From the NCBI GenBank assembly GCA_050289805.1, contig JBNKGL010000012.1, positions 1 through 64,000 on the forward strand: DNA of 64,000 nt. The letters are read 5' to 3'. Below the pieces are notes generated by a model. The model did no database searches. It was not told the DNA's origin and saw nothing but the letters and a program-made list of their open reading frames with translations. Within the stretch, counting starts at the first letter, position 1. Each line of letters starts with the position of its first letter. The position numbers and the translations under genes were made by a program. The DNA comes from JAUILA01 sp050289805. Lineage in GTDB: Bacteria; Bacteroidota; Bacteroidia; Cytophagales; Cyclobacteriaceae. Positions 1-7,993 of the stretch are shown one piece after another.

Positions 1-402
1 GTTCCAGGCAACCACCATATGCCGGCGTGAATCCGGCTTGTTCTTTATCTGGTTCAGGACATTTGTAATCTGATCGACCGTACCTCCTTCCGGGTTTGGC
101 CAACTCCGCCATTGATGTCCGTATACAGGACCCAGATCCCCGTTCTCATCTGCCCACTCATCCCAGATGGAAACACCGTTCTCCTTGAGATATTTAATAT
201 TCGTATCACCGCTCAGAAACCATAATAATTCATGGATAATCGAGCGCAAATGAAGTTTTTTAGTGGTTACGAGGGGAAATCCTTCTGACAAATCGAAACG
301 AATCTGCCGTCCGAAAACTGATAATGTGCCGGTTCCTGTCCGGTCTTCCTTCCTGGTGCCATTGTCCAGGATATCCTGCATTAAATCCAGATATTGCCGC
401 AT
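1..402 (-). CDS. thyA: thymidylate synthase, N-terminal 134 residues (cut by window edge)
   Basis: Makes dTMP from dUMP using methylene-tetrahydrofolate in the cytoplasm. The reverse strand from the ATG at 402 reads in frame to base 1. It matches the ThyA N-terminus almost residue for residue: DRTGTGTLS near residue 20, FPLVTTKKLHLRSI, HELLWFLSGDTNI, WDEWADENGDLGPVYG, and the phosphate-binding SRRHMVVAWN at the end. The fragment stops about a dozen residues before the expected catalytic Cys, so completeness cannot be judged. It is about half of the usual 264 residues. It is divergent from the RND gene, with 118 bp between them. Confidence 0.97.
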   Translation of the reverse strand, partial: MRQYLDLMQDILDNGTRKEDRTGTGTLSVFGRQIRFDLSEGFPLVTTKKLHLRSIIHELLWFLSGDTNIKYLKENGVSIWDEWADENGDLGPVYGHQWRSWPNPEGGTVDQITNVLNQIKNKPDSRRHMVVAWN

Positions 403-505
403 ACTTTTTTGTTTGACTTTAAAGTTACTGGTTCGTCCATGATTAGGCAACAAAAAAACTTACACTTTCTTTCGCAAACCCTGATGTGCCTGCGTTGTTA
501 TTCAA

Positions 506-513
506 TAAATTTG
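506..513 (+). promoter_or_regulatory. putative -7 box TAAATTTG directly upstream of the RND start
   Basis: TAAATTTG fits the Bacteroidota -7 consensus TAnnTTTG and ends 7 nt before the ATG at 521. No convincing -33 TTG lies 17-23 nt upstream. If used, the transcript would be leaderless or nearly so. Confidence 0.4.
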
Positions 514-520
514 GGAACAT

Positions 521-2812
521 ATGTACCGTCGCACGGCTTATTGGGTTATTGCAGGGCTGGTTGTCATCACCCTTTTCTTTTCCTGGCAGTTGCCCGATCT
601 GAAATTCAACTACGTATTCGAGGATTTCTTCCCGGTCGACGATCCCGAGCTTGCCTATTATCAGAAATTCAAGGAATCATTTGGCGAAGACAATGACTAC
701 CTGCTGGTTTCCATCACCGGTTATGACGGTATTTTTAATTCCGAATACCTCCAACAGATTAATTCCATCACAGATGAAATCTCAAATTTAGGCGGCACCA
801 GGAATATCCGCTCCATTACCAAAACATCCCAGCCGGTAATCGGTCCGCTGGGCGTGTTTGACATCCCGGTTATTCACATCGACGAACCCGACAAATACGA
901 AGCCGACAGCATGCGGCTGTTCCGCCAGGATCAGTTTCGTTCCACGCTCCTGTCTTCCGATGGCAGAACTGCCCTCTTCCTGGTGGAGCATGCACACTTC
1001 ACTACCCGTGAGGGCGCTGATTCCTACCTGGATTCGTTGGAAAATACACTGGCATCATTTCCTTCCAGACAAGTCCATAAAGCGGGTAAGATCTATGCCC
1101 AGCGTACCTTCATTAGTAAAATGCAGACAGAACTGGTCATTTTTCTGAGTGCGAGCCTCATACTGATCATCCTGTTCCTGCTGATTACCTACCGGTCCTT
1201 ATGGCTTACAGTCCTCCCCCTGATCGTGGTCTTCCTGGGGGCCGTATGGATTCTGGCTACCATGGCCCTTGCCGGCAAACCGCTCGATATCCTGATGGTG
1301 TTACTGCCAACGATTATGTTCGTTGTGGGGATGTCGGATGTCGTTCATATTCTCACCAAATACCTCGAACAGCTCCGACTTCGGAAAACAAAAATGCAGG
1401 CAATCCGGACTACATTTCGTGAAGTCGGACTGGCTACATTTCTCACCTCCCTCACAACGGCTGTCGGTTTTTTTACCCTGATGACGGCCAGTATCCGGCC
1501 CATCAGGGAATTCGGACTTTACACGGGAATAGGCGTTTTTATGGCGTTTATAGCCGCTTTCACATTAATGCCTTCGGCCCTGTTGTTAATGAAGAAGCCG
1601 GTGGTTGCGAGGAAGGTCGAGCACAGATCGAGGTGGTTTAAATTCCTGAGCCTTGGCTTCATTGGGGTCCTGAAAAACTGGAAAATCATCCTCGCCGCAA
1701 GCTTGGTGCTCGTGCTCATTTCAGTTGCCGGCATTCAGAAAATTTATATCAATACGTACCTGATTGAAGACCTGCCGGAGAACGATCCGCTGAAAGAGGA
1801 TTTTACATTTTTCGATAAAAACTTCGGAGGATCGAGACCGTTCGAAATGACCGTATCCACGGATGGAGACCTTACAGTTTTCGACCCGGAAGTGATTCAT
1901 GAAATTGAAAGAGTAGAGCGATACCTTGATGATTCCTACGGCACCGGACCGATATTCAGTCCGGCGACAGTGATCCGGTCAATCCATCAGTCAATTAATG
2001 GAGGTTCACCGGAATATTACACCATTCCGGAATCTGAGGCAGGTTTTAAGCGTCTCGACAGGTATCTCCGCCGGTTTGTCAGATCCAATAGCGAGGCGGC
2101 TGACCTGGTAACGGATGATCTGCAGCTGGCCCGGATGAGCAGCCGGATTGAGGATGAGGGAAGTGCGATCACGCTTCAAAAGACCGAAAACCTTCGCCAA
2201 TTCATCCGGCAGCAAACCGATACCAGCCTGGTAAAATTCACGGTTACCGGCACTTCAAACCTGATCGACAAAAACAATGAATATCTTGCGCAGAATATGC
2301 TGTTCGGACTGGCGATTGCGTTTGGAGTGGTGGCAATCATTGCGGGACTGTTATTCAGATCGCTGCGCATGGTAATCATTACCCTCCTGCCCAACGTAAT
2401 TCCGCTGATGATGGTCGCTGCGATCATGGGTTATTTTGGCATTACCCTGAAGCTCTCGACATCCATTGTTTTTACAATTGCCTTCGGAATCGCGGTGGAC
2501 GACACCATTCACTTCATCAGTAAGCTGAAGCTTGAACTCCAAAAGAATAAGTCTCTCCTGTTTGCATTAAAACGGACCTACCTTTCTACAGGCAAGGCTA
2601 TCATCGTTACGAGCATCATTTTATCGGGTGGATTCCTCATCCTGCTCCTGTCTTCCTTCGGCGGAACATTTTATACCGGGTTGCTGATCAGTCTTACCCT
2701 TGTGTTCGCCCTGATTACGGACCTTACCCTGCTGCCTGTACTTATTTTGCTCTTCTTCCGTCGTGATAATGCAAAAAAGCGTATCATAATTGAGGAAGAA
2801 ATTATAAATTAA
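521..2812 (+). CDS. RND-superfamily (MMPL/SSD-type) membrane exporter
   Basis: A 763-residue inner-membrane protein of the RND superfamily, the type annotated MMPL or predicted exporter and thought to move hydrophobic molecules or lipids. It has one N-terminal membrane helix (about 7-22), an extracytoplasmic domain (about 25-200), a helix cluster with GMSDVVHIL, a second extracytoplasmic domain, and a C-terminal helix cluster with the paired motif FGIAVDDTIHFISK. Acidic residues in these two motifs are where proton-relay residues sit in the family. It is a single polypeptide with two halves, and no membrane-fusion or TolC-like partner is nearby. The GH113 gene follows 3 nt after the stop, so the two are probably co-transcribed. 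Substrate unknown. Confidence 0.85.
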   Translation: MYRRTAYWVIAGLVVITLFFSWQLPDLKFNYVFEDFFPVDDPELAYYQKFKESFGEDNDYLLVSITGYDGIFNSEYLQQINSITDEISNLGGTRNIRSITKTSQPVIGPLGVFDIPVIHIDEPDKYEADSMRLFRQDQFRSTLLSSDGRTALFLVEHAHFTTREGADSYLDSLENTLASFPSRQVHKAGKIYAQRTFISKMQTELVIFLSASLILIILFLLITYRSLWLTVLPLIVVFLGAVWILATMALAGKPLDILMVLLPTIMFVVGMSDVVHILTKYLEQLRLRKTKMQAIRTTFREVGLATFLTSLTTAVGFFTLMTASIRPIREFGLYTGIGVFMAFIAAFTLMPSALLLMKKPVVARKVEHRSRWFKFLSLGFIGVLKNWKIILAASLVLVLISVAGIQKIYINTYLIEDLPENDPLKEDFTFFDKNFGGSRPFEMTVSTDGDLTVFDPEVIHEIERVERYLDDSYGTGPIFSPATVIRSIHQSINGGSPEYYTIPESEAGFKRLDRYLRRFVRSNSEAADLVTDDLQLARMSSRIEDEGSAITLQKTENLRQFIRQQTDTSLVKFTVTGTSNLIDKNNEYLAQNMLFGLAIAFGVVAIIAGLLFRSLRMVIITLLPNVIPLMMVAAIMGYFGITLKLSTSIVFTIAFGIAVDDTIHFISKLKLELQKNKSLLFALKRTYLSTGKAIIVTSIILSGGFLILLLSSFGGTFYTGLLISLTLVFALITDLTLLPVLILLFFRRDNAKKRIIIEEEIIN

Positions 2813-2815
2813 GCC

Positions 2816-3841
2816 ATGGGGCGCTATCTTTTTATTCCGGCTATTCTCCTGATAGTTGTCTTTTTTGAATTTAAAAAACCCAAATCCATCACTGAACGGA
2901 TCTATGGCGTGAGTCTTGTTGCGCCAAGGGATTCCGTTGACGATCAATCCCTCATGGAAGCTTCCAATATCGGTGCAGGATGGGTAGCCATCATTCCGTT
3001 CGGGTTTATAGGGGACTCAACAGGAACCGTCCATTTCAATACACCGCGACAGTGGTGGGGCGAACGGACGGAAGGCATAGAAGCCGTGGTGGGCATGGCA
3101 AGAAAACAAAATCTCAGGATAATGCTCAAACCCCACGTCTGGATTCGGGGACAGGGATGGCCGGGGGATTATCAGCCGTCTACAGCAGAAGAATGGTCCA
3201 TCTGGGAATCCACCTATAGGGATTATATTTTGTTCAATGCCGAACTGGCCAACCGGCTTGGAGTCGAGCTTTTTTGCGTAGGAACCGAATTTCGGAAGAC
3301 AGCCACGTTACGACCTGAATTCTGGCGTGGGCTCATTGCCGACGTACGCAAGAAATACAGGGGCAAGCTTACCTATGCTGCCAACTGGGATAATTTTGAA
3401 AATATTGAATTCTGGGATGACCTTGATTATATGGGTATCGATGCCTATTTCCCGGTTTCAGAGGAGCTTGTTCCAGGCTCTGAAAGTCTTTCTGCCGGCT
3501 GGGAAGAACCTGTAGAGGCGATGGCTGCTGCATTCGACCGATGGGAAAAACCCATCCTGTTCACTGAATTCGGCTACCGCAGCGTGGATTACGCAGCCGA
3601 CGGTCACTGGAAACATGATTATGATGCCATGCCGGAAAACATGGAAGCCCAGGCCGCGGCGTATCAGGGTCTTTTCGATCACACCTGGAACCAGCCCTGG
3701 ATGGCCGGCGGCTTCCTGTGGAAATGGCATATGTCAGTCCCGGAACGATTCCGGTCCCGCCTGCAACGTGAATACACGCCGCAAGGTAAGCCTGCGGAGA
3801 GAGTTATTAAGGAAGCGTTTGCTTCAGGGAATAGGGAATAG
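2816..3841 (+). CDS. GH113-like glycoside hydrolase, membrane anchored
   Basis: A 341-residue TIM-barrel protein resembling glycoside hydrolase family 113, whose characterised members act on beta-mannans. Residues 4-17 form a hydrophobic signal or anchor. The expected catalytic glutamates are visible: E158 in FCVGTEF (acid/base) and E251 in LFTEFGYRS (nucleophile). Their spacing fits the family. It starts 3 nt after the RND exporter. The last codons (NRE then TAG) are formed by a 7-bp tandem repeat GGGAATA, so the native C-terminus may have been altered by repeat insertion. No mannan-utilisation genes or SusCD pair are nearby, so the substrate is open. Confidence 0.78.
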   Translation: MGRYLFIPAILLIVVFFEFKKPKSITERIYGVSLVAPRDSVDDQSLMEASNIGAGWVAIIPFGFIGDSTGTVHFNTPRQWWGERTEGIEAVVGMARKQNLRIMLKPHVWIRGQGWPGDYQPSTAEEWSIWESTYRDYILFNAELANRLGVELFCVGTEFRKTATLRPEFWRGLIADVRKKYRGKLTYAANWDNFENIEFWDDLDYMGIDAYFPVSEELVPGSESLSAGWEEPVEAMAAAFDRWEKPILFTEFGYRSVDYAADGHWKHDYDAMPENMEAQAAAYQGLFDHTWNQPWMAGGFLWKWHMSVPERFRSRLQREYTPQGKPAERVIKEAFASGNRE

Positions 3842-3854
3842 GGAATAGGGAGTA
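3827..3854. repeat. 7-bp tandem repeat GGGAATA (three perfect units plus GGGAGTA)
   Basis: Units at 3827, 3834 and 3841, then a variant at 3848. The array spans the stop codon of the GH113 gene. An inverted, degenerate copy is at 4053-4075. Confidence 0.85.
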
Positions 3855-3884
3855 GCGGGGCCCCATTCAGAAACCGACGAAACT

Positions 3885-3908
3885 GGTCGTAGAAATGATT
3901 CTACGACC
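3885..3908. repeat. palindromic repeat, family A (GGTCGTAG...CTACGACC)
   Basis: GGTCGTAGAA at 3885-3894 and TTCTACGACC at 3899-3908 form a perfect 10-bp stem around the loop ATGA. There is no T-tract, so it is not a typical terminator. The same stem recurs three times at 30.0-30.15 kb. Confidence 0.8.
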
Positions 3909-3958
3909 CATTTGATTGCAGAAAGGTCCTAGATGAGATCCCCACCTCCGCTAAAGCT

Positions 3959-3974
3959 CCGGCCGGCAGGCCGG
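3959..3974. repeat. GC-rich hairpin CCGGCC-N4-GGCCGG
   Basis: A perfect 6-bp GC stem (3959-3964 with 3969-3974) around GGCA, inside the convergent intergenic block. Confidence 0.6.
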
Positions 3975-4007
3975 CCCGACTCCCTGATTTTCCCCGGCTA
4001 TCGTCGC

Positions 4008-4037
4008 AGATCTCAAGGAGTACCGCCGGGATGACGG
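4008..4037. repeat. REP-like sequence ending in CCGGGATGACGG
   Basis: It reads AGATCTC...CCGCCGGGATGACGG. The reverse strand starts CCGTCATCCCGGCGG and ends GAGATCT, a style of intergenic repeat I recall from many Bacteroidota genomes. It is broadly similar to the pair at 24829 and 25094. Confidence 0.45.
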
Positions 4038-4052
4038 TTCGGGGACGGGACA

Positions 4053-4075
4053 CCCTATTCCCTATTGCCTATTCC
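4053..4075. repeat. inverted copy of the GGGAATA array
   Basis: CCCTATT CCCTATT GCCTATT CC is the reverse complement of the array at 3827-3854. The two arrays bracket about 200 bp of hairpin-rich DNA. Confidence 0.7.
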
Positions 4076-4107
4076 TTACCACCTGCATCGGCCATTAGGC
4101 CGATGAA

Positions 4108-6510
4108 TCAGTCATTTCTCAAACTCACCGCCGGATTAATCCTGATAACCCGCAGTACCTGGGTGCCAACGGTGACCAGTGAAACCAGCAGCATGATACC
4201 GCCGCCGATGATGAAATACCACGGACTCATATCGATCCTATAGGCCATCTGTTCGAGCCACAGGGAATTCAGGAACCAGGTTGCCGGAATAGCCAGTAAG
4301 ATCGCGGTTCCAACCAGGATTATAAATCCTTTCCCAAGGTAAGCGAACAACTGCTGATCCCCCGCTCCCATTACTTTCCGTATGCTGATCTCCTTTACCT
4401 TCAGTTCCGTGGTAAATATTGTGATTCCCAATAAACCCAGTGTTGCCACAAAGCTGGCAATCACCGCCATTACGAGCAGGATCTTGATCAGGTCACCAAA
4501 CATAATGTCATAAAACTCTGCTGTGATCTCGTTCAGGTAGCGTGCCTTAACCACCTTGCCTGGCGTATATTTCTTCCAGACTTCCGTGGCGAGCGCGCGT
4601 GCTTCTTCATTTTTGCCGGGGGCAACCCGAAGTTGAATGAAATTATATCGATCCGGCAATGTGCGAATCGCTAAAGGTTCAATCTTCATCACCAGGGCCT
4701 CATGATGGTAGTTTGGAAACACTCCGGCAATCGTAAGTGATGTGGTATCCGACAAATAGACAAGACTTCCAACAGCATCCGTCGCGTTTTCAAATCCCAG
4801 TTCATCCACGGCTGCTTCATTGATGAGAATTTCACTTTCAATTTGTTCTGCACTTCGGGGATTCAACGTCCTCCCTGCCAAAAGTTCTACACCCAGCGTC
4901 TCCAAATATTTGGAATCTCCTGAAAAATAGTTCATCCCGTTATCCTCATCCGCCACGTTTCTCTTGATTGTCTCTCCATATGACGTTCCACTGGCGGGCA
5001 TATGCGAGGTGAGTGAAATTGACTCAAAAAGCGTGTTGGCTTCCAGTTCGTTCTTCACAATCTCAAATGATTCGTCGTCATAAGGTATGGTGAGAACCCT
5101 GTCATTGTCAAAACCCAGTTTTGCATTCATCATCATATCCACCTGCTGATAAAGGATCATGATACTGATAATGAAAATGAGTGAAATCGCGAACTGACTC
5201 ACCAGCAAGAACTTTCGGAGAAAAACTCGCGAAAATATTTTCGAGCGGTTCATGTCACGAAAGATCTGAATCGGCTGAAAAGAAGATAAGGTAAGCGCCG
5301 GAAATACGCCGGCTACGACGCCTGTAAAAACCGTAAACCCAAATATCCATCCCCATACCCACCAGGCATGACTGAGCTTCCACTGAAGGATCCGGGCAAA
5401 GTTTAATTGCGCAAAGGCAGGCTCAAGGAGCAGCAGCAGTACTACCGCCAGGACAAGCGCCACCAGGCAGATGATCACAGACTCAACAATGAACTGTCCG
5501 AAAACCTGCCACCGGCTAGCGCCCGCCACTTTGCGAACTCCAACTTCGCGTGTCCTGTTCATAGACCGTGCGATCGTAAGATTGATGTAGTTGAAGCAGG
5601 AGGATCCCATGATGATCAGTCCGAGCCCTGAAAGGATATATACAAAAAGCCATGGCATAAACGGTCCGATTTCATTGCCCATGATCGGACCTGGCTTGAT
5701 ATCCGTGATCTTTTGAAGCGGAAATGCGAAATCAGCCTTGGGATCATCCGCATAATGTTCCTTATTGAGCGTTTCCAGGTATGCTTCCACATCCTCTGGG
5801 TTGGAACCCTCCTTTAATGCCATATACACCCAGCCTGATGTGGTATTTCCCCAGGAATCCAGATCCCGACCGAGAACACTGTCTGCCTCCAGCGCATAAG
5901 CTGAACTCATGGAAGCTACGGCCTCAAATACGATGTGTGACGTATTCCCTTCATCTTTAATAATCCCCGTAACCTTGTAAACACCCTTTTCATCCATGTC
6001 CAGATCCTGTCCCAGCGGATCCTCATCCCCATAGATCTTCTTTGCTGCAGCTTCAGTAATTACAACTGAAAATGGATCCTTGAGCGCCTGCTCAGGATTT
6101 CCCGACTTCAATTTATATTCAAACAATTGCAGAAATCCGTCATCAGCAAAAAATCCGGCCACGGGTAGCGTAGGGTCATCCAGATCCCCTACCCAGCTAT
6201 TGCCAAAACCACGCCGTATGCGAACAGTTTGTTCCACAGCTGAATGGTTATTTTTCAGTTCCTCCGCCATGGGAAGCGGAACGGTTGCATACTTGCTGAA
6301 AATACTCGGATTATTCAGCCTGTCGGTGATTATCCGGTAAATACGATCTGATTTGGTGTTATACCTGTCAGATTCCAGCTGGAAGGACACTGTCATAATG
6401 ATCAGCATACAGATGGATAACCCGATAGATAAACCGGCAACATTGATGAAGGTAAAGACCCTGTACCTCTTCATGTTACGGAGCGCGGTAAGAATATAAT
6501 TTCTAAGCAT
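4108..6510 (-). CDS. FtsX/MacB-type ABC transporter permease, large single-chain form
   Basis: An 800-residue inner-membrane permease with two MacB_PCD/FtsX units, the long form common in Bacteroidota. It begins with a transmembrane helix (FTFINVAGLSIGLSICMLI), then a periplasmic MacB-like domain, a helix cluster with the FtsX-typical MNRTREVGVRKVAGAS stretch, a second periplasmic domain (about 455-655) and a final cluster with KEISIRKVMGAG. The repeated [VI][GS][VI]RKV[AM]GA motif marks the two cytoplasmic coupling helices. No ATPase gene lies nearby, so it probably uses one encoded elsewhere. The small membrane gene 31 nt upstream is on the same strand and probably co-transcribed. Confidence 0.88.
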   Translation of the reverse strand: MLRNYILTALRNMKRYRVFTFINVAGLSIGLSICMLIIMTVSFQLESDRYNTKSDRIYRIITDRLNNPSIFSKYATVPLPMAEELKNNHSAVEQTVRIRRGFGNSWVGDLDDPTLPVAGFFADDGFLQLFEYKLKSGNPEQALKDPFSVVITEAAAKKIYGDEDPLGQDLDMDEKGVYKVTGIIKDEGNTSHIVFEAVASMSSAYALEADSVLGRDLDSWGNTTSGWVYMALKEGSNPEDVEAYLETLNKEHYADDPKADFAFPLQKITDIKPGPIMGNEIGPFMPWLFVYILSGLGLIIMGSSCFNYINLTIARSMNRTREVGVRKVAGASRWQVFGQFIVESVIICLVALVLAVVLLLLLEPAFAQLNFARILQWKLSHAWWVWGWIFGFTVFTGVVAGVFPALTLSSFQPIQIFRDMNRSKIFSRVFLRKFLLVSQFAISLIFIISIMILYQQVDMMMNAKLGFDNDRVLTIPYDDESFEIVKNELEANTLFESISLTSHMPASGTSYGETIKRNVADEDNGMNYFSGDSKYLETLGVELLAGRTLNPRSAEQIESEILINEAAVDELGFENATDAVGSLVYLSDTTSLTIAGVFPNYHHEALVMKIEPLAIRTLPDRYNFIQLRVAPGKNEEARALATEVWKKYTPGKVVKARYLNEITAEFYDIMFGDLIKILLVMAVIASFVATLGLLGITIFTTELKVKEISIRKVMGAGDQQLFAYLGKGFIILVGTAILLAIPATWFLNSLWLEQMAYRIDMSPWYFIIGGGIMLLVSLVTVGTQVLRVIRINPAVSLRND

Positions 6511-6541
6511 GTTGTTGAATTTTGAGTTTGACCAGCAAAGT

Positions 6542-6904
6542 TTAGTCTTCCTTTTTTGTAAGTCCGCCCGAGATCACAAAATAGAGAAGGAATCCAAGGG
6601 AGACGCTAAGCGCAAAAATCCCGTATGGCAAAGGTGACTCCGGACCATAATCAATAAATTCCAGGATGATCAGCGCAAGGCCGGCAAAGGATACTACGAG
6701 ACCCCATTTCAGGGTTGACATTCTATTGTCTTTCTGTTTCTCTTCGGCGATGATGGCAATACTTTCCTGATCAACATATCCTTTGTCCACCATTTTTTTC
6801 TTCAGGTAGTAGGTGGTAATGGTTTTTACAAATAGTATCAGCCCAATCGCGAGTGGCCCCAGGATCATCAGGGGCAGTAATACGTCTTTTAAGTTATCGT
6901 TCAT
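6542..6904 (-). CDS. small membrane protein, DUF6249-like
   Basis: I start this at the ATG at 6904 (MNDNLKDVLLP), giving 120 residues. The upstream extension to 7024 would read through the repeat-bearing control region and has no membrane-protein character. There is an N-terminal helix (about 9-27), a charged stretch, then two further helices (about 65-82 and 92-110). The layout resembles DUF6249 proteins, which often sit beside ECF sigma factors in Bacteroidota. It is divergent from the sigma gene and shares its control region, which argues for a link to that regulon. Function unknown. Confidence 0.65.
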   Translation of the reverse strand: MNDNLKDVLLPLMILGPLAIGLILFVKTITTYYLKKKMVDKGYVDQESIAIIAEEKQKDNRMSTLKWGLVVSFAGLALIILEFIDYGPESPLPYGIFALSVSLGFLLYFVISGGLTKKED

Positions 6905-6944
6905 GTTATTTTGATTTTTGATTTTGAACGTTAGACAGGCAGAC

Positions 6945-7001
6945 CCCTGATCAGGGTTGCACATTTTATGAATTTTTTTTTTGTAGATTTCTGCAACCCT
7001 G
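6945..7001. promoter_or_regulatory. nested inverted repeats between divergent membrane-protein and sigma genes
   Basis: CAGGGTTGCA (6952-6961) and TGCAACCCTG (6992-7001) are a perfect 10-bp inverted repeat separated by 30 bp. The left arm overlaps a perfect 12-bp palindrome, CCCTGATCAGGG (6945-6956). CAGGG/CCCTG thus occurs three times in 57 bp. The position, in the 124-bp divergent region, suits an operator or a long-stem hairpin. Confidence 0.55.
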
Positions 7002-7028
7002 TAATTCAAATTATTGTCAAACACATAA

Positions 7029-7580
7029 ATGAAGGATGATCAGCTGCTGATTGAACGTACACTGGAGGGTGATATGCAGGCATTTCGCTGGCTTATTACC
7101 CGAAATCAGCACCTGGTGTCGCGTGTGGTGGGCAGGATTGTACAGGATGAAGATGACATGGAAGAAGTTTGTCAGGATGTATTTTTAAAAGCATACGATA
7201 AACTTTCCACCTTTCAGGGGAATTCAAAATTCTCCACCTGGCTGGTTTCAATCGCGTATAATATGAGTCTGAATCATATAAAGCGAAAGAGACGTCCTCA
7301 TGTCTCCATCGATGAGGCAAGAGGCCATGGAACCGGTGAAAAGGGTATTGAGGCGGCCATGGAACAGGAGGATCTTCAACAGACGCTTGAGAAGGCGATG
7401 CAAAAACTTCCTGAAGCGCAGCGTTATGTTATTACGCTGTTTCACCTGGAAGAAATGTCGTATGAGGAAGTGGCTGAAATTACGGGTATGCCCATCGGAA
7501 CAGTAAAAAATTATTTGTTCCGGGGACGAAAGCAATTGAAGGAAATATTGAAATATCATAAAAATAACAATGTGATATGA
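7029..7580 (+). CDS. ECF-type RNA polymerase sigma factor
   Basis: A 183-residue sigma-70 family protein of the extracytoplasmic-function type. Region 2 is seen as DVFLKAYDKLSTFQGNSKFS followed by TWLVSIAYNMSLNHIKRKRR (about 48-90). Region 4 is seen as LPEAQRYVITLFHLEEMSYEE followed by VAEITGMPIGTVKNYLFRGR (about 125-170), a helix-turn-helix for -35 recognition. Its stop overlaps the next start (ATGA), so it is translationally coupled to a membrane protein that fits the role of anti-sigma factor. The shared upstream region with inverted repeats suggests local control. Confidence 0.93.
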   Translation: MKDDQLLIERTLEGDMQAFRWLITRNQHLVSRVVGRIVQDEDDMEEVCQDVFLKAYDKLSTFQGNSKFSTWLVSIAYNMSLNHIKRKRRPHVSIDEARGHGTGEKGIEAAMEQEDLQQTLEKAMQKLPEAQRYVITLFHLEEMSYEEVAEITGMPIGTVKNYLFRGRKQLKEILKYHKNNNVI

Positions 7581-7954
7581 CGGACGAAGAATTACAGGAA
7601 TGGCTGGACAAAAACACCGAGATGCCCTCTGGAAATGCAGAGGATGCTGAAGCGTACAGGCTGTTATTTGATACACTTAACAAACATGCGCCACATGAAC
7701 TTCCGGCAGGTTTCGCACATCGTGTGACCGCTCGCCTCGATGAACGCAAAACGTCCGACCGTCCCCTGTTCTGGGTCATCGCCCTTGGAAGTATCGGTTT
7801 CACGCTGGTTTCTGTCATTGTCTTATTGATTTTTGGAGGACTTCAGTCATTTTCAATCGACAGTTCCGGACTGAACATATACATTTTATTCGGAATAGCC
7901 CTGCTGATCACAGCTTTCTTCACTATTCTTGAAAAGCGGATCGCCCATCGATAG
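7577..7954 (+). CDS. probable membrane anti-sigma factor
   Basis: A 125-residue protein with a short, acidic cytoplasmic N-terminus (about 1-55), where sigma binding would occur, followed by two transmembrane helices (about 58-78 and 95-115) and a short basic tail. No zinc-binding HxxxCxxC motif is present, so it is not a classic ZAS-type protein. The call rests mainly on its 4-nt overlap with the ECF sigma gene, its size and its topology. Confidence 0.65.
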   Translation: MTDEELQEWLDKNTEMPSGNAEDAEAYRLLFDTLNKHAPHELPAGFAHRVTARLDERKTSDRPLFWVIALGSIGFTLVSVIVLLIFGGLQSFSIDSSGLNIYILFGIALLITAFFTILEKRIAHR

Positions 7955-7981
7955 TTCATTTCGGAATTTGGTTAAAACCTG

Positions 7982-7989
7982 TATTTTCG
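7982..7989 (+). promoter_or_regulatory. putative -7 box TATTTTCG next to the M23-like start
   Basis: One mismatch from TAnnTTTG, 4 nt before the ATG at 7994. A TTTCG lies about 18 nt upstream as a possible -33 element. Confidence 0.3.
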
Positions 7990-7993
7990 GGGC

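Noticed and set aside
394..696. Open frame of 100 codons over the thyA/RND intergenic region
   Set aside because: It crosses the RND start and reads out of frame through it; no family resemblance.
7248..7676. A 142-codon minus-strand frame over sigma/anti-sigma genes
   Set aside because: Opposes the ECF sigma gene whose motifs are clear.
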